Source: an uncultured Selenomonadales bacterium (GTDB lineage Bacteria > Bacillota > Negativicutes > Selenomonadales > Selenomonadaceae). Taken from it: a stretch of DNA of 22,132 nt. Within the stretch, counting starts at the first letter, position 1; every line of letters begins with the position of its first letter. The position numbers and the translations under genes were made by a program. The DNA is taken from assembly GCA_937915725.1 (NCBI GenBank), contig CALGGV010000348.1, positions 1-22,132 of the forward strand, written 5' to 3'. The notes under the pieces are model-generated. The model worked only from the letters and a program-made list of their open reading frames with translations, was not told where the DNA came from and searched no databases. Shown piece by piece: positions 6,255 through 13,898 of the stretch.

Positions 6255-7292
6255 TTACTTTGATAAAACTCTGATTAAATCGCTGGTAGTTGCATACAAT
6301 GTTAATAAAAGTAAAAGTGCAATTCCTGCGCGTTGAGTGTACATTAAGGCGCGTTGGCTCATAGGTTTTCCGCGCACTGCCTCAATTAATAAGCTGACAA
6401 AGTGTCCGCCGTCTAACGCGGGAACCGGCAATAAATTTATTATCCCCAAATTCAAACTTAAAAGCGCGGCGAAATTTAACAGCGGGATAAATCCTGTTTC
6501 GGCGGCTTGCCCTGCCATTTGCGCTATTCCTATTGGTCCGGCTAATTCTGCACTTGCGGGAGCTTTAAAAAGATCTGCCAGCGCGTTTAACATGTAAATT
6601 AAAATATCTTTAGTATGAATAACTGCGGCTGTAAATGCTGTGCCGATACTTTGCGGCTCATAAGTTACTGAACTTTGAACGCCAATTAAAATTCTTTTAG
6701 ATTTTTCGTCAAATTTCGGCGTCAATGAAACTTCAGCAACTTTTGAATCCCTTTCATAGCTGATTAAAACAGATTTATCAGTTTCAAGAATTTTAACTTT
6801 TTCCAAAAATTCTTCCCACGTTACAATTTTTTCGCCGTCAACGCTTAAAATTTTATCGCCTACGCGCAGTCCTGCTTTTTCTGCCGGAAAATCTGCAATA
6901 ACGCCGCCAATTACCGGCTCCACTGCAGGTTTACCGACTCCAACTATTGCATATATCCCAAAAAATAAGATTATCGGCAAAATAAAATTCATAATGGAAC
7001 CGGCAAGAATTACAATCATTCTGGAAAAAACCGGCTTTTCACAAAATCCGCGATCCCCCGCCGGATTGTCTGTAGGATCCATACCGGCAATATCATTAAA
7101 ACCGCCTAAAGGTACGGCGCGCAGTGAATATTTAGTTTCGCCGTATTTTTTACTAAAAAGTTTTGGTCCAAATCCTATTGCAAATTCATCAACGCGCATT
7201 CCGGTAAATTTCGCCGTGATAAAGTGTCCAAATTCATGAAATAAAACCAACAAGCCAAATACAAATATCGCTGAAATTACAGTTATAATCAA
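6255..7292 (-). CDS. rseP: RseP/RasP-family site-2 membrane protease
   Basis: Intramembrane zinc metalloprotease of 345 residues that cleaves transmembrane segments of anti-sigma factors and remnant signal peptides. It has the HEFGH zinc motif in the first membrane helix (H19, E20, H23) and a second membrane segment (ILAGSIMNFILPIILFF). One PDZ domain covers about residues 120-200 (ADFPAEKAGLRVGDKILSVDGE). The third zinc-ligand region LLPVPALDGGHF has its aspartate near 294. I prefer the TTG at 7290-7292, which has GGAGG eight bases upstream and gives the normal short N-terminus. A TTG at 7313 would add seven residues. It lies between the DUF502 gene and ispG. In many Bacillota dxr and cdsA precede rseP; they are absent here. 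Confidence 0.94.
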   Translation of the reverse strand: MIITVISAIFVFGLLVLFHEFGHFITAKFTGMRVDEFAIGFGPKLFSKKYGETKYSLRAVPLGGFNDIAGMDPTDNPAGDRGFCEKPVFSRMIVILAGSIMNFILPIILFFGIYAIVGVGKPAVEPVIGGVIADFPAEKAGLRVGDKILSVDGEKIVTWEEFLEKVKILETDKSVLISYERDSKVAEVSLTPKFDEKSKRILIGVQSSVTYEPQSIGTAFTAAVIHTKDILIYMLNALADLFKAPASAELAGPIGIAQMAGQAAETGFIPLLNFAALLSLNLGIINLLPVPALDGGHFVSLLIEAVRGKPMSQRALMYTQRAGIALLLLLTLYATTSDLIRVLSK

Positions 7293-7332
7293 AATTTTAG
7301 CCTCCAATTTCAAAAATCCTAATTTCTAGCTA

Positions 7333-7947
7333 CTATTTCTTTTTCCCTGAAATTGTACCCGCTGTCAACATAAATTGCAAGGCGTCTTCAGCCTTCATAT
7401 TTACAAAAATTATTTCTTGCCGCCGCACAAATAAATTTGTCCCGCTTGTCATATTTAAACTCCACGGCACAAATACACAAACATAATCGACGCCCAATTT
7501 TTCACGTACCGGATTAGGTACATTTGTCATTAAAAATCCCAACGCCCAACTTTGATGATACGGTACAAGTACAACATGTTTGAACGCAGAATTTGAAGTT
7601 AAAACCGCCTGTGAAAATTGTTTAACCGAGCCGTAAATAAATTTGACGACGGGAATTTTATCAAGTAATAATTCTGCTAATTCAATAACCTGTTTTGCTA
7701 AATTATTTCCGGTTATCAAGCCAATAATCAAGATTGAAATTGCAATGGTTACTAATCCGATTCCGGGAAAACTTATATTAAATTCTTGAGTAATAAATTT
7801 GCCGAGTTGCCCTTCAGTCAAATTCAAAATCCAGACAATTATAAAAATCGTAATTGCGGGCGGTACGACAACAATTAAACCGTTTAAAAAACATTCTGAG
7901 ATACGCTTTACCAAAGGTTTTTCTTTATCTTTTAGTTCCAAAATCAT
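7333..7947 (-). CDS. DUF502 family membrane protein
   Basis: A 204-residue protein with the DUF502 layout. A short charged N-terminus is followed by one long hydrophobic hairpin (NGLIVVVPPAITIFIIVWIL, then PGIGLVTIAISILIIGLITGN). Then come the conserved PVVKFIYGSVKQF motif and a soluble tail with VPYHQSWALGFLM and FVPWSLNMTSGTNLFV. The family is widespread and its biochemical role is not established. ATG 7947 has AAGGAAGG directly upstream. It is the first gene of the DUF502-rseP-ispG set, which suggests membrane or envelope upkeep by association only. Confidence 0.88.
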   Translation of the reverse strand: MILELKDKEKPLVKRISECFLNGLIVVVPPAITIFIIVWILNLTEGQLGKFITQEFNISFPGIGLVTIAISILIIGLITGNNLAKQVIELAELLLDKIPVVKFIYGSVKQFSQAVLTSNSAFKHVVLVPYHQSWALGFLMTNVPNPVREKLGVDYVCVFVPWSLNMTSGTNLFVRRQEIIFVNMKAEDALQFMLTAGTISGKKK

Positions 7948-8080
7948 TCCTTCCTTTCAAAAACTGATAACATTTAAAGCTGAATATTTATAGCCGCGGC
8001 AATTTTTAAATGATTTTTTTTTGTTATATTCGGCGATTGACACAATTAAAATTAATCGAAAAATTTCAGCATAAATCTTT

Positions 8081-8482
8081 CTACAAAATTTTAGCAAAAA
8101 TATATCCCAAAATTGCGCCTAAAATTAAGCCACAAAAAATTTCAAGCCAGGTATGCCCCATTCTTTCGCGCAGGGCAATTTTATTTTGTAAAGTATTTAA
8201 AACTTCAGCATGCACGCCAATTTTTCGCCGCAAATTATGCGCGTCCATTAAAAAAAGCATCATCACGCTTAAACCTAATGTAAAAATTGGGTTGAAAAAC
8301 CCTTCGCTGAATCCGTAGAAAAAAACTGCTGAAGAAATTATCGAAGTATGAGTACTCGGCAAGCCGCCATAGCCGATTAATTTTTTTCCGCCTTTTAGAC
8401 TGCCGCTTTTCAAAGTATTTATTAAAAATTTCAAAGAGCCGGAAACTACCCACGCCACAAACGGCAATAAAAAAAATTTCAT
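8081..8482 (-). CDS. Divergent PAP2 family protein (DUF212, YuiD-like)
   Basis: A 133-residue membrane protein of the divergent PAP2 (DUF212) family. Hallmarks are GGLPSTHTS near residue 40, the MDAHNLRRKIGVHAEVLN region and the C-terminal RERMGHTWLEIFCGLILGAILG, with three to four hydrophobic segments. PAP2 relatives are lipid-phosphate phosphatases. Activity in this branch is not proven. Its ATG overlaps the era stop in TAATG, so translation is probably coupled. In many Bacillota the phoH-ybeY-era cluster carries dgkA, an undecaprenol kinase, so a lipid-phosphate-type gene here is a possible functional parallel, but that is inference. Confidence 0.88.
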   Translation of the reverse strand: MKFFLLPFVAWVVSGSLKFLINTLKSGSLKGGKKLIGYGGLPSTHTSIISSAVFFYGFSEGFFNPIFTLGLSVMMLFLMDAHNLRRKIGVHAEVLNTLQNKIALRERMGHTWLEIFCGLILGAILGYIFAKIL

Positions 8483-9369
8483 TAATTATCTCCCAAGCCG
8501 AAACTTTGGAGCGCGCCTAAAGAATTGCGCCAATCTTTTTTGACTTTTACCCATAAATCCAGAAAAACTTTTGTACCTAAAAGCATTTCAATTTCAGGGC
8601 GGGAATTTTTGCCGACGCCCTTTAAAAGTTCACCGCCTTTGCCAATTAAAATTCCTTTCTGTGAATTTCTTTCAACGTAAATTGTGGCACGAATGTAGGT
8701 TACATTATTTTTGCGGGCGGTAATTTCTTCAATGTCAACGGCGACTGAATGTGGCACTTCGTCTTCAGTCACGTGCAAAATTTTTTCACGAATAATTTCA
8801 GAAATAATTAATCTTTCCGGCTGGTCGGTTACCATATCTGAAGGATAATATTTTGGACCTTCCGGCAAAAATTTTTTCGCCTCATTTAAAAGTTCGTCAA
8901 TATTTGTACCGTCCGCCGCGCTTATCGGTACAGTTGCCGCAAAATCATAGCGTTCAGAATAGGCGGCAATTAACGGCAAAATTTCTGTGCGCGGGAGTAA
9001 GTCAATTTTGTTAATTACCAAAATAACCGGCTGTGAAGTTTCGTTAAGCCGCTCCAAAATATATTTTTCGCCGCCGCCGAATTTTTCTGTAGCGTCAATC
9101 ACAAAAAAAATTGCGTCAACTTCCTTGAGCGTACTTTCAGCCGCTTTTAACATATATTCGCCAAGTTTAAATTTCGGCTTGTGAATACCGGGCGTATCAA
9201 GAAAAATAAATTGCGCGTCATCTTGCGTCAAAATGCACTGAATGCGACTGCGCGTAGTTTGCGGCTTGTCTGACATAATCGCTATTTTCTGCCCAATGAT
9301 TTTATTAATCAGCGTCGATTTTCCAACATTCGGACGCCCTATAACTGCGATAAATCCTGATTTATACAA
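8482..9369 (-). CDS. era: GTPase Era
   Basis: Era, 295 residues, an essential GTPase that binds the 3' end of 16S rRNA and helps mature the 30S subunit. The GTPase motifs are in order: G1 GRPNVGKS near 11-18, the switch PQTTR, G3 DTPG, G4 NKID and a G5 SAADG element. The C-terminal KH domain has GILIGKGGELLKGVG. The TTG start at 9367-9369 lies two bases after the ybeY stop, and GGGAGGG in the end of ybeY is its binding site. It is co-transcribed with phoH and ybeY, all acting in ribosome or RNA quality control. Confidence 0.97.
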   Translation of the reverse strand: MYKSGFIAVIGRPNVGKSTLINKIIGQKIAIMSDKPQTTRSRIQCILTQDDAQFIFLDTPGIHKPKFKLGEYMLKAAESTLKEVDAIFFVIDATEKFGGGEKYILERLNETSQPVILVINKIDLLPRTEILPLIAAYSERYDFAATVPISAADGTNIDELLNEAKKFLPEGPKYYPSDMVTDQPERLIISEIIREKILHVTEDEVPHSVAVDIEEITARKNNVTYIRATIYVERNSQKGILIGKGGELLKGVGKNSRPEIEMLLGTKVFLDLWVKVKKDWRNSLGALQSFGLGDN

Positions 9370-9371
9370 AT

Positions 9372-9833
9372 TTAATCCCTCCCAATTCCCAAATTTTCCA
9401 TTACAAATTTTTGTTCGGCTTCCATTTCAAGGCGTTCATTTTCTTCAATGTGATCGTAGCCCAGCAAATGTAAAAGCCCGTGCACTTCCAAAAAAATTAC
9501 TTCGCGCAGGTATGAGTGTCCAAATTCTTCAGCTTGAATTTTGGCGCGTTCCAACGAAATTATTATATCGCCCAAAATTTCAACTTCAGCGTTTAAAATT
9601 TCCGGCTCCTCACTTTCACGAAAGGCGAAAGATAAAACGTCGGTTGCTCTGTCAATGTTGCGATATTTTTTGTTAAGCGCGTGAATATTTTTATCGTCAG
9701 TCAAAGTAATGCTAAGCTCGGAATTTTCGCAGCCGTAAATTTTGCCTACAACGTCAGCCGCGCGTAAAATTTCCGCCAAAATTTTTTCATCAACTGTCAA
9801 ATTTTCCGGTTCAAAATTTATTATCGTATTCAT
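9372..9833 (-). CDS. ybeY: Endoribonuclease / rRNA maturation factor YbeY
   Basis: A 153-residue UPF0054 protein, a zinc-dependent endoribonuclease involved in 16S rRNA 3'-end processing and ribosome quality control. The metal-binding motif HGLLHLLGYDH is at residues 118-128, with the family's RATDVLSF block near 62-69 and the N-terminal strand pair intact. The start is ATG 9833, preceded by heptamer-repeat sequence that ends in an AGG-rich stretch serving as a weak binding site. It lies between phoH and era, the normal order. Confidence 0.97.
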   Translation of the reverse strand: MNTIINFEPENLTVDEKILAEILRAADVVGKIYGCENSELSITLTDDKNIHALNKKYRNIDRATDVLSFAFRESEEPEILNAEVEILGDIIISLERAKIQAEEFGHSYLREVIFLEVHGLLHLLGYDHIEENERLEMEAEQKFVMENLGIGRD

Positions 9834-9841
9834 AACAAATC

Positions 9842-9876
9842 CCTACTGCCTCTTGCCTAATGCCTACTGCCTTACG
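9842..9876 (-). repeat. Five phased heptamers spanning the phoH stop codon
   Basis: Five consecutive 7-base units. Read on the minus strand their consensus is CAGTAGG (variants CATTAGG, CAAGAGG, CGTAAGG). The array begins inside phoH, encodes its last residues (VRQ) and its stop TAG, and continues almost to the ybeY ATG, supplying AGG-type binding-site sequence. The layout is the same as the 407-455 array: the heptamers occupy an intra-operon gap. Confidence 0.75.
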
Positions 9877-10820
9877 CCGCAGGCGTCATAAGCATCAATA
9901 ATTTTTGAAACAACATCATGGCGCACAACGTCAGCAGAATTTAATTCACAAATTCCAATTTCCTTAACGCCGCTTAAAATTTCTACAGCCTCTGCAAGCC
10001 CTGAATTTACGCCGCGCGGCAAGTCAATTTGGCTTAAATCGCCGGTAACCGCCATTCTTGAATTAAAGCCAAGCCGCGTCAAAAACATTTTCATTTGCCT
10101 TGAAGTTGTATTTTGCGCCTCGTCCAAAATTATAAAAGCGTCGCTCAAAGTTCGTCCGCGCATATACGCAAGCGGCGCAATTTCGATTATTCCCTTTGCA
10201 AAAAATTTTTGGTACATATCAAGTCCCCAAATATCTTGCAAGGCGTCATACAGCGGGCGCAGGTACGGATCCACTTTTTCTTGCATATCGCCGGGCAAAA
10301 ATCCCAACTTTTCGCCTGCCTCAACCGCCGGGCGCGTCAAGATAATTTTCTTTACTTCACGAACGCGCAAATAGTACGCCGCCATTGCAACCGCCAAAAA
10401 AGTTTTGCCCGTACCGGCGGGACCAATTCCAAAAGTTATCACATGGTTTTTCATTGTGTCGATATAATTTTGTTGCCCTGTACTTTTTGCGTGAATGTGA
10501 ACGCCTCGCGCAGTCACAATGATTGTTTCGCCGAAAAGTTTTTGTAAATCATCTGCGCGATTATTTTTTACAAGTTTGACGGCGGCGGCAACGTCATTCA
10601 TTGCGATAATATTTCCGGCGCGGTGGAGTTTTTTAATTTCGTCGATAACCTGCGCGGCGTGTTCAACTTCCAAATCTTCGCCGAAAAGTTCAATGAAATT
10701 TCCCCTGCTTACAATTCGGCAGTTAAATTTTTCGTCCAGCAACTGTAAAAATTCGTCGCGTTCGCCCAAAATTGCGCGTGTTTCTTCAAAATTTCGCAGT
10801 TCAATTTTTTTTGTTGTCAA
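9864..10820 (-). CDS. phoH: PhoH-like ATPase
   Basis: PhoH-family protein, 318 residues, a cytoplasmic ATPase related to superfamily I helicases and often linked with RNA metabolism next to ybeY. An N-terminal KH-like region (about 1-75) precedes the ATPase domain. Walker A GPAGTGKT is at 133-140, followed by LTRPAVEAGEKLGFLPGD, Walker B FIILDEAQN and the sensor TGDLSQIDLP. The TTG start has GGGAAGG upstream, about 11 bases away. The last codons and stop fall inside a heptamer repeat, so the extreme C-terminus (CGVRQ) is probably set by the repeat and not conserved. It leads the phoH-ybeY-era-DUF212 operon. Confidence 0.95.
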   Translation of the reverse strand: MTTKKIELRNFEETRAILGERDEFLQLLDEKFNCRIVSRGNFIELFGEDLEVEHAAQVIDEIKKLHRAGNIIAMNDVAAAVKLVKNNRADDLQKLFGETIIVTARGVHIHAKSTGQQNYIDTMKNHVITFGIGPAGTGKTFLAVAMAAYYLRVREVKKIILTRPAVEAGEKLGFLPGDMQEKVDPYLRPLYDALQDIWGLDMYQKFFAKGIIEIAPLAYMRGRTLSDAFIILDEAQNTTSRQMKMFLTRLGFNSRMAVTGDLSQIDLPRGVNSGLAEAVEILSGVKEIGICELNSADVVRHDVVSKIIDAYDACGVRQ

Positions 10821-10840
10821 TTTGATAATCGCCTTCCCTC

Positions 10841-10963
10841 TTAATTAAATAAATCGCTGTGACTTCCGGTTCCGGTTAATGTCAATATTAATTCTTGCTC
10901 ATTTTTTAGATATATTAAAAGCCAATCCGGCTTTATGTGACCGCCGTTTGACAATTTTTCCAT
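10841..10963 (-). pseudogene. Remnant of a YafQ-type mRNA interferase toxin
   Basis: A 40-codon frame from ATG 10963 to TAA 10841 encodes the C-terminal half of a YafQ-like RelE-superfamily toxin: HIKPDWLLIY followed by TGTGSHSDLF. These are the conserved HxxPDWxLIY and RTGxHSxLF motifs of the family, with the arginine replaced by threonine. A normal toxin has about 90 residues. The first half, including the first catalytic histidine region, is missing. The start overlaps the antitoxin stop in TAATG. Upstream in the same frame the residues EEFIKL could be a trace of an earlier helix. I infer a deletion-inactivated toxin. Confidence 0.75.
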
Positions 10964-11145
10964 TAATTTAATAAATTCTTCATTAATTCCTCAACGCTGT
11001 TAAAATTTTTGGCGGCAATCTTACCGCTTGAAATATCTTTTGCCTCTGCCATTGCTGCAAGGGTTTCAGCATTAAAATTTTTTTCAGCATTTATTAACTT
11101 CAGATTTTTTTGTGTGCTAATTTTAAATTTATTTTTAGTACTCAA
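10963..11145 (-). CDS. Small antitoxin-like protein beside the YafQ remnant
   Basis: A 60-residue charged, helix-rich protein ending VEELMKNLLN, with a central AEAKDISSGKIAAKNFNSVEEL stretch. A short C-terminal 'xxSVEEL' helix is typical of RelB/DinJ-group antitoxins, and its place directly before a YafQ remnant, overlapping by one base, fits a type II toxin-antitoxin pair. The N-terminal DNA-binding part is short and I cannot assign a fold. The TTG start has AAGGGAG upstream at good spacing. If the toxin is dead, this gene may persist as a solitary antitoxin or be decaying. Confidence 0.65.
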   Translation of the reverse strand: MSTKNKFKISTQKNLKLINAEKNFNAETLAAMAEAKDISSGKIAAKNFNSVEELMKNLLN

Positions 11146-11288
11146 AATTTACACTCCCTTAAAAATTTTTTTCTAATTTTACACCATTTCAAGCAAAATA
11201 AATAGCGGGCGTCAAAGATTTTTGGACGCGGCAGGATTTATTTCAAGTGTCACGAAAATTTTTTGTAAAAGTTTTGGAGGGATTTTTT

Positions 11289-12086
11289 ATGGTTAAACTT
11301 GTAGCCGTTGACATTGACGGGACTTTTATGCGAGACAATTACACTTACGACGTTGAACGCTTTAAAAAAATTTTGGCGAGAATGAATGCCGTCGGTTGTA
11401 ATTTTGTTGTGGCGAGCGGCAACCAATATTATCAACTGCGCGGAATTTTCCAAAGTTACGGCAAAAATATTTCCTACGTTTCAGACAATGGCGCGTACGT
11501 TGAGGCGTGCGGCGAATTGATTTTTAAAGCTGACATTCCGAAAGAAACAGTTGCAAGCGTTACTGATTTTTGCAGGCAATATCCTCAAATTTCAAATTTT
11601 TTGTGCGGCGTCAAAAGTGCGTACTGCGAAAAAAATTCTGTTTCCGACGATATTTTTAACTTTATGAAAATTTATATGCCGCGTATGGAATGGGTTGACG
11701 ATTTTAAAAAAGTTGACGACCAATTTTTGAAATTTGCGCTGCTTGTACCGGAAGGTGAAACTTTTGAATATGAAAAACTCCTGCGCGAAAATCTGCAAGG
11801 AAAATTAATTCCAACAACCAGCGGGCACGGCTCCATAGATTTAATAATTTCCGGCTGTCATAAGGCGTCGGGGATTAAGCGGCTTGTCGAAAAATTTAAA
11901 ATTTCCCCTGCCGAATGTGCGGCGTTCGGCGATAGCGGCAACGATATTGAAATGTTAAAATATTGCGGCGAAAGTTACGCAATGGGCAACGCGGCGCAAA
12001 ATGTCAAGGACGTTGCAAAATATGTTTGCCTTTCCAACAATGAAGACGGCGTGCTTGTTGCACTTGATAAAATTTTTCCGCAATAA
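11289..12086 (+). CDS. Cof-type HAD-IIB family phosphatase
   Basis: A HAD-superfamily hydrolase of 265 residues, subclass IIB (Cof type). Members remove phosphate from sugar phosphates, pyridoxal phosphate or nucleotides. Motif I is VAVDIDGTF (nucleophile D8, acid D10), motif II is the VVASGN segment, a capping domain covers about 85-190, and motif IV is AAFGDSGNDIEMLK. The ATG at 11289 has TGGAGGG seven bases upstream. The longer frame from 11247 has no comparable site. It stands alone with its own terminator, converging on the GH32 gene. The substrate cannot be told; nearness to a sugar hydrolase is only suggestive. Confidence 0.93.
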   Translation: MVKLVAVDIDGTFMRDNYTYDVERFKKILARMNAVGCNFVVASGNQYYQLRGIFQSYGKNISYVSDNGAYVEACGELIFKADIPKETVASVTDFCRQYPQISNFLCGVKSAYCEKNSVSDDIFNFMKIYMPRMEWVDDFKKVDDQFLKFALLVPEGETFEYEKLLRENLQGKLIPTTSGHGSIDLIISGCHKASGIKRLVEKFKISPAECAAFGDSGNDIEMLKYCGESYAMGNAAQNVKDVAKYVCLSNNEDGVLVALDKIFPQ

Positions 12087-12088
12087 AA

Positions 12089-12122
12089 AAACCGTCCGCA
12101 ATATGGACGGTTTAAAATTTTT
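12089..12122. terminator. Bidirectional terminator between HAD and GH32 genes
   Basis: A perfect 9-bp stem, AAACCGTCC (12089-12097) with GGACGGTTT (12105-12113), and a seven-base loop. The minus strand has an uninterrupted T-run after it; the plus strand continues TAAAATTTTTT. It can serve both convergent genes. Confidence 0.85.
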
Positions 12123-12138
12123 TATTTACAGAAAAATT

Positions 12139-13710
12139 TTACTTAACTTTTGGTTGCGGAATACCTTCACCGAGCGTGTAAAAAGTTACATTTTCTAAAT
12201 TAACTGCGCCGCCGTTCGGAATGAAAACAATATCCTGAGCAGTAGTTTTGGGATAAACGCGGGTTGACATAACCGCCTCTCCGCCGTTCACAAAAATTTC
12301 AATCGACGACCTGTCAAGGAAAATTTGCAGATTAATTTTGTTGCCGGAAATTTTAACTTCTCTTTCGCCCTTGACATTGCCGCCGGCTTTATCGCGGTTG
12401 AGTTTCAAAAGTCCGCTTGATTTATCGTAACTTAAAACAGTTTTTTCATTGCCCCCGCTGCGAAGTTCAATGGAAAAACCTTTCGCAGATTTTGTATCAA
12501 TCGTTGCCAAAAGTTCGCCCGTTTCGCCGTGCACGCCGTCAAGTTTAGTTTTCTTTGTGATATTCAAATTGCGGTAGGATTTTTCGGCAATTCTCAAACT
12601 TTCCAATTCAGGAACGGGAACACTTATAATTTTGCCGTTTTTAATGTGCAATTCACGCGGTACAGTCATCATACAAGACCAGCCGTCAGTGTATTCAGAA
12701 AAAATATTGCCTGTAGGCGGATCCCACATATCAAGCCAGCCGATTAAAATGCAACGCCCGTCGGGAGTCTGTGTAACTTGCGGCGCGTAAAAATCAAAAC
12801 CATAATCAAGCGTATCAAATTTGCCGTGCGTAAAAACGCCTGTATCGTAATTCATTTTGCCAATCATATAACCGGCTTGAAAGAAATTCAAATATTTTTT
12901 GCCTTCAGGTTTCATACCGATAGGCGACATAATAATAGCCTCTTGCCCGTCAATTTCGGCGAAATTAGGACATTCCCACATTGTACCTTCGTTGCCTTGA
13001 CTGTACGCCATAATACTTTTAAATTTCCAGTCAAGCATATCTTTTGATTCAAAAAGCAACATTTGCGCCCTGTCACCGGCTTTATTTTTCGAGCCGATAA
13101 CAACGTAATATGTATCGCCGTGTTTCCACATTTTGGGGTCTCTGAAGTCGCCGCCGTGAATATCCCCCAAATTTGAAGGCGCGTAAAGTACGGGGTTGCC
13201 TGCGTATTTTTCAAAAGTAATTCCGTCGTCACTGATTGCGATATTTTGACTTTCGATTCTGTCTACACCTTCCGGCGTCAAAACGGGTAAATCTACATGT
13301 CCTGTGTACATTAAATAAAGTTTGCCGTCCTTTTCCAACGCACTGCCACTGAAACAACCGCCGCCGTTGCCGCTTGCGTCGTAAATACTGTTCGGCTCCA
13401 GTGCAACCGGCAAATGTTCCCAGTGAACTAAATCTTTGCTTTTAACGTGTCCCCAGTGCATTGGTCCCCATTTCGTGTCGTAGGGATAATGCTGATAGAA
13501 AAAGTGGTATTCGCCTTTGTACACGCAAAAACCGTTGGGGTCATTCGCCCAACCTGCATAAGGCGCAATGTGATACAAAGGATACCACCGAGCATTTGTC
13601 ACTGTAACAGGTGTTCTTTCAACAGCCGCTTCAACTTGCGAACTTACCGGCATAATCAAACAACCGGCCGTTATTGCCGCCGCAAGCATTTTCTTAAAAA
13701 ATTTCTTCAT
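12139..13710 (-). CDS. Secreted GH32 glycoside hydrolase (levanase/invertase type)
   Basis: Glycoside hydrolase family 32, 523 residues, hydrolysing beta-fructofuranosyl bonds in sucrose, levan or inulin. A signal peptide covers about residues 1-29 (lysine-rich start, hydrophobic core, cleavage near VEA-AV), so it acts outside the cytoplasm. The five-bladed propeller carries WANDPNG with nucleophile D57, FRDP with the stabiliser D191, and WECP with acid/base E246. The C-terminal beta-sandwich (about 370-520) contains LQIFLDRSSIEIFVN. ATG 13710 lies seven bases after AGGAGG; a TTG one codon earlier is too close. No transporter or fructokinase gene accompanies it here. A good promoter lies upstream on the minus strand. 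Confidence 0.95.
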   Translation of the reverse strand: MKKFFKKMLAAAITAGCLIMPVSSQVEAAVERTPVTVTNARWYPLYHIAPYAGWANDPNGFCVYKGEYHFFYQHYPYDTKWGPMHWGHVKSKDLVHWEHLPVALEPNSIYDASGNGGGCFSGSALEKDGKLYLMYTGHVDLPVLTPEGVDRIESQNIAISDDGITFEKYAGNPVLYAPSNLGDIHGGDFRDPKMWKHGDTYYVVIGSKNKAGDRAQMLLFESKDMLDWKFKSIMAYSQGNEGTMWECPNFAEIDGQEAIIMSPIGMKPEGKKYLNFFQAGYMIGKMNYDTGVFTHGKFDTLDYGFDFYAPQVTQTPDGRCILIGWLDMWDPPTGNIFSEYTDGWSCMMTVPRELHIKNGKIISVPVPELESLRIAEKSYRNLNITKKTKLDGVHGETGELLATIDTKSAKGFSIELRSGGNEKTVLSYDKSSGLLKLNRDKAGGNVKGEREVKISGNKINLQIFLDRSSIEIFVNGGEAVMSTRVYPKTTAQDIVFIPNGGAVNLENVTFYTLGEGIPQPKVK

Positions 13711-13754
13711 CAAAATACCTCCTATAAAAAATTTTAGATAAAACTACTATAGCC

Positions 13755-13782
13755 TCTATATCAAAAAAAAATAATTTGTCAA
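13755..13782 (-). promoter_or_regulatory. Sigma-70-type promoter of the GH32 gene
   Basis: On the minus strand a perfect -35 TTGACA (13777-13782) and -10 TATAGA (13755-13760) are separated by 16 bases. It lies about 45 bases before the GH32 ATG with AGGAGG between. The heptamer GATATAG overlaps the -10 on this strand and recurs on the opposite strand at 13808-13814, a possible operator pair. Confidence 0.65.
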
Positions 13783-13832
13783 GCTAAAAATTTATGGTTG
13801 CAACTTCGATATAGTAAAAAGAAAATTGTTAC

Positions 13833-13861
13833 TTGACGAGTTTTAAAATTTTATTTATCAT
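13833..13861 (+). promoter_or_regulatory. Sigma-70-type promoter of the lytic transglycosylase gene
   Basis: TTGACG (13833-13838) and TATCAT (13856-13861) are separated by 17 bases and lie about 37 bases before the TTG start. It is divergent from the GH32 promoter, with about 50 bases between the two -35 boxes. Confidence 0.65.
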
Positions 13862-13898
13862 TCAAAAATATTAATTTGAAATTATAGGAGAGAGTGCC

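Noticed and set aside
7948..8080. Spacer between DUF502 and DUF212 genes checked for a promoter and terminator
   Set aside because: Only an isolated GCCGCGGC palindrome and weak -10-like hexamers are present, with no -35 at proper spacing and no hairpin with a T-run.
11207..11246. Imperfect hairpin upstream of the HAD gene considered as a terminator
   Set aside because: The stem is short and bulged, and no T-run follows on either strand.
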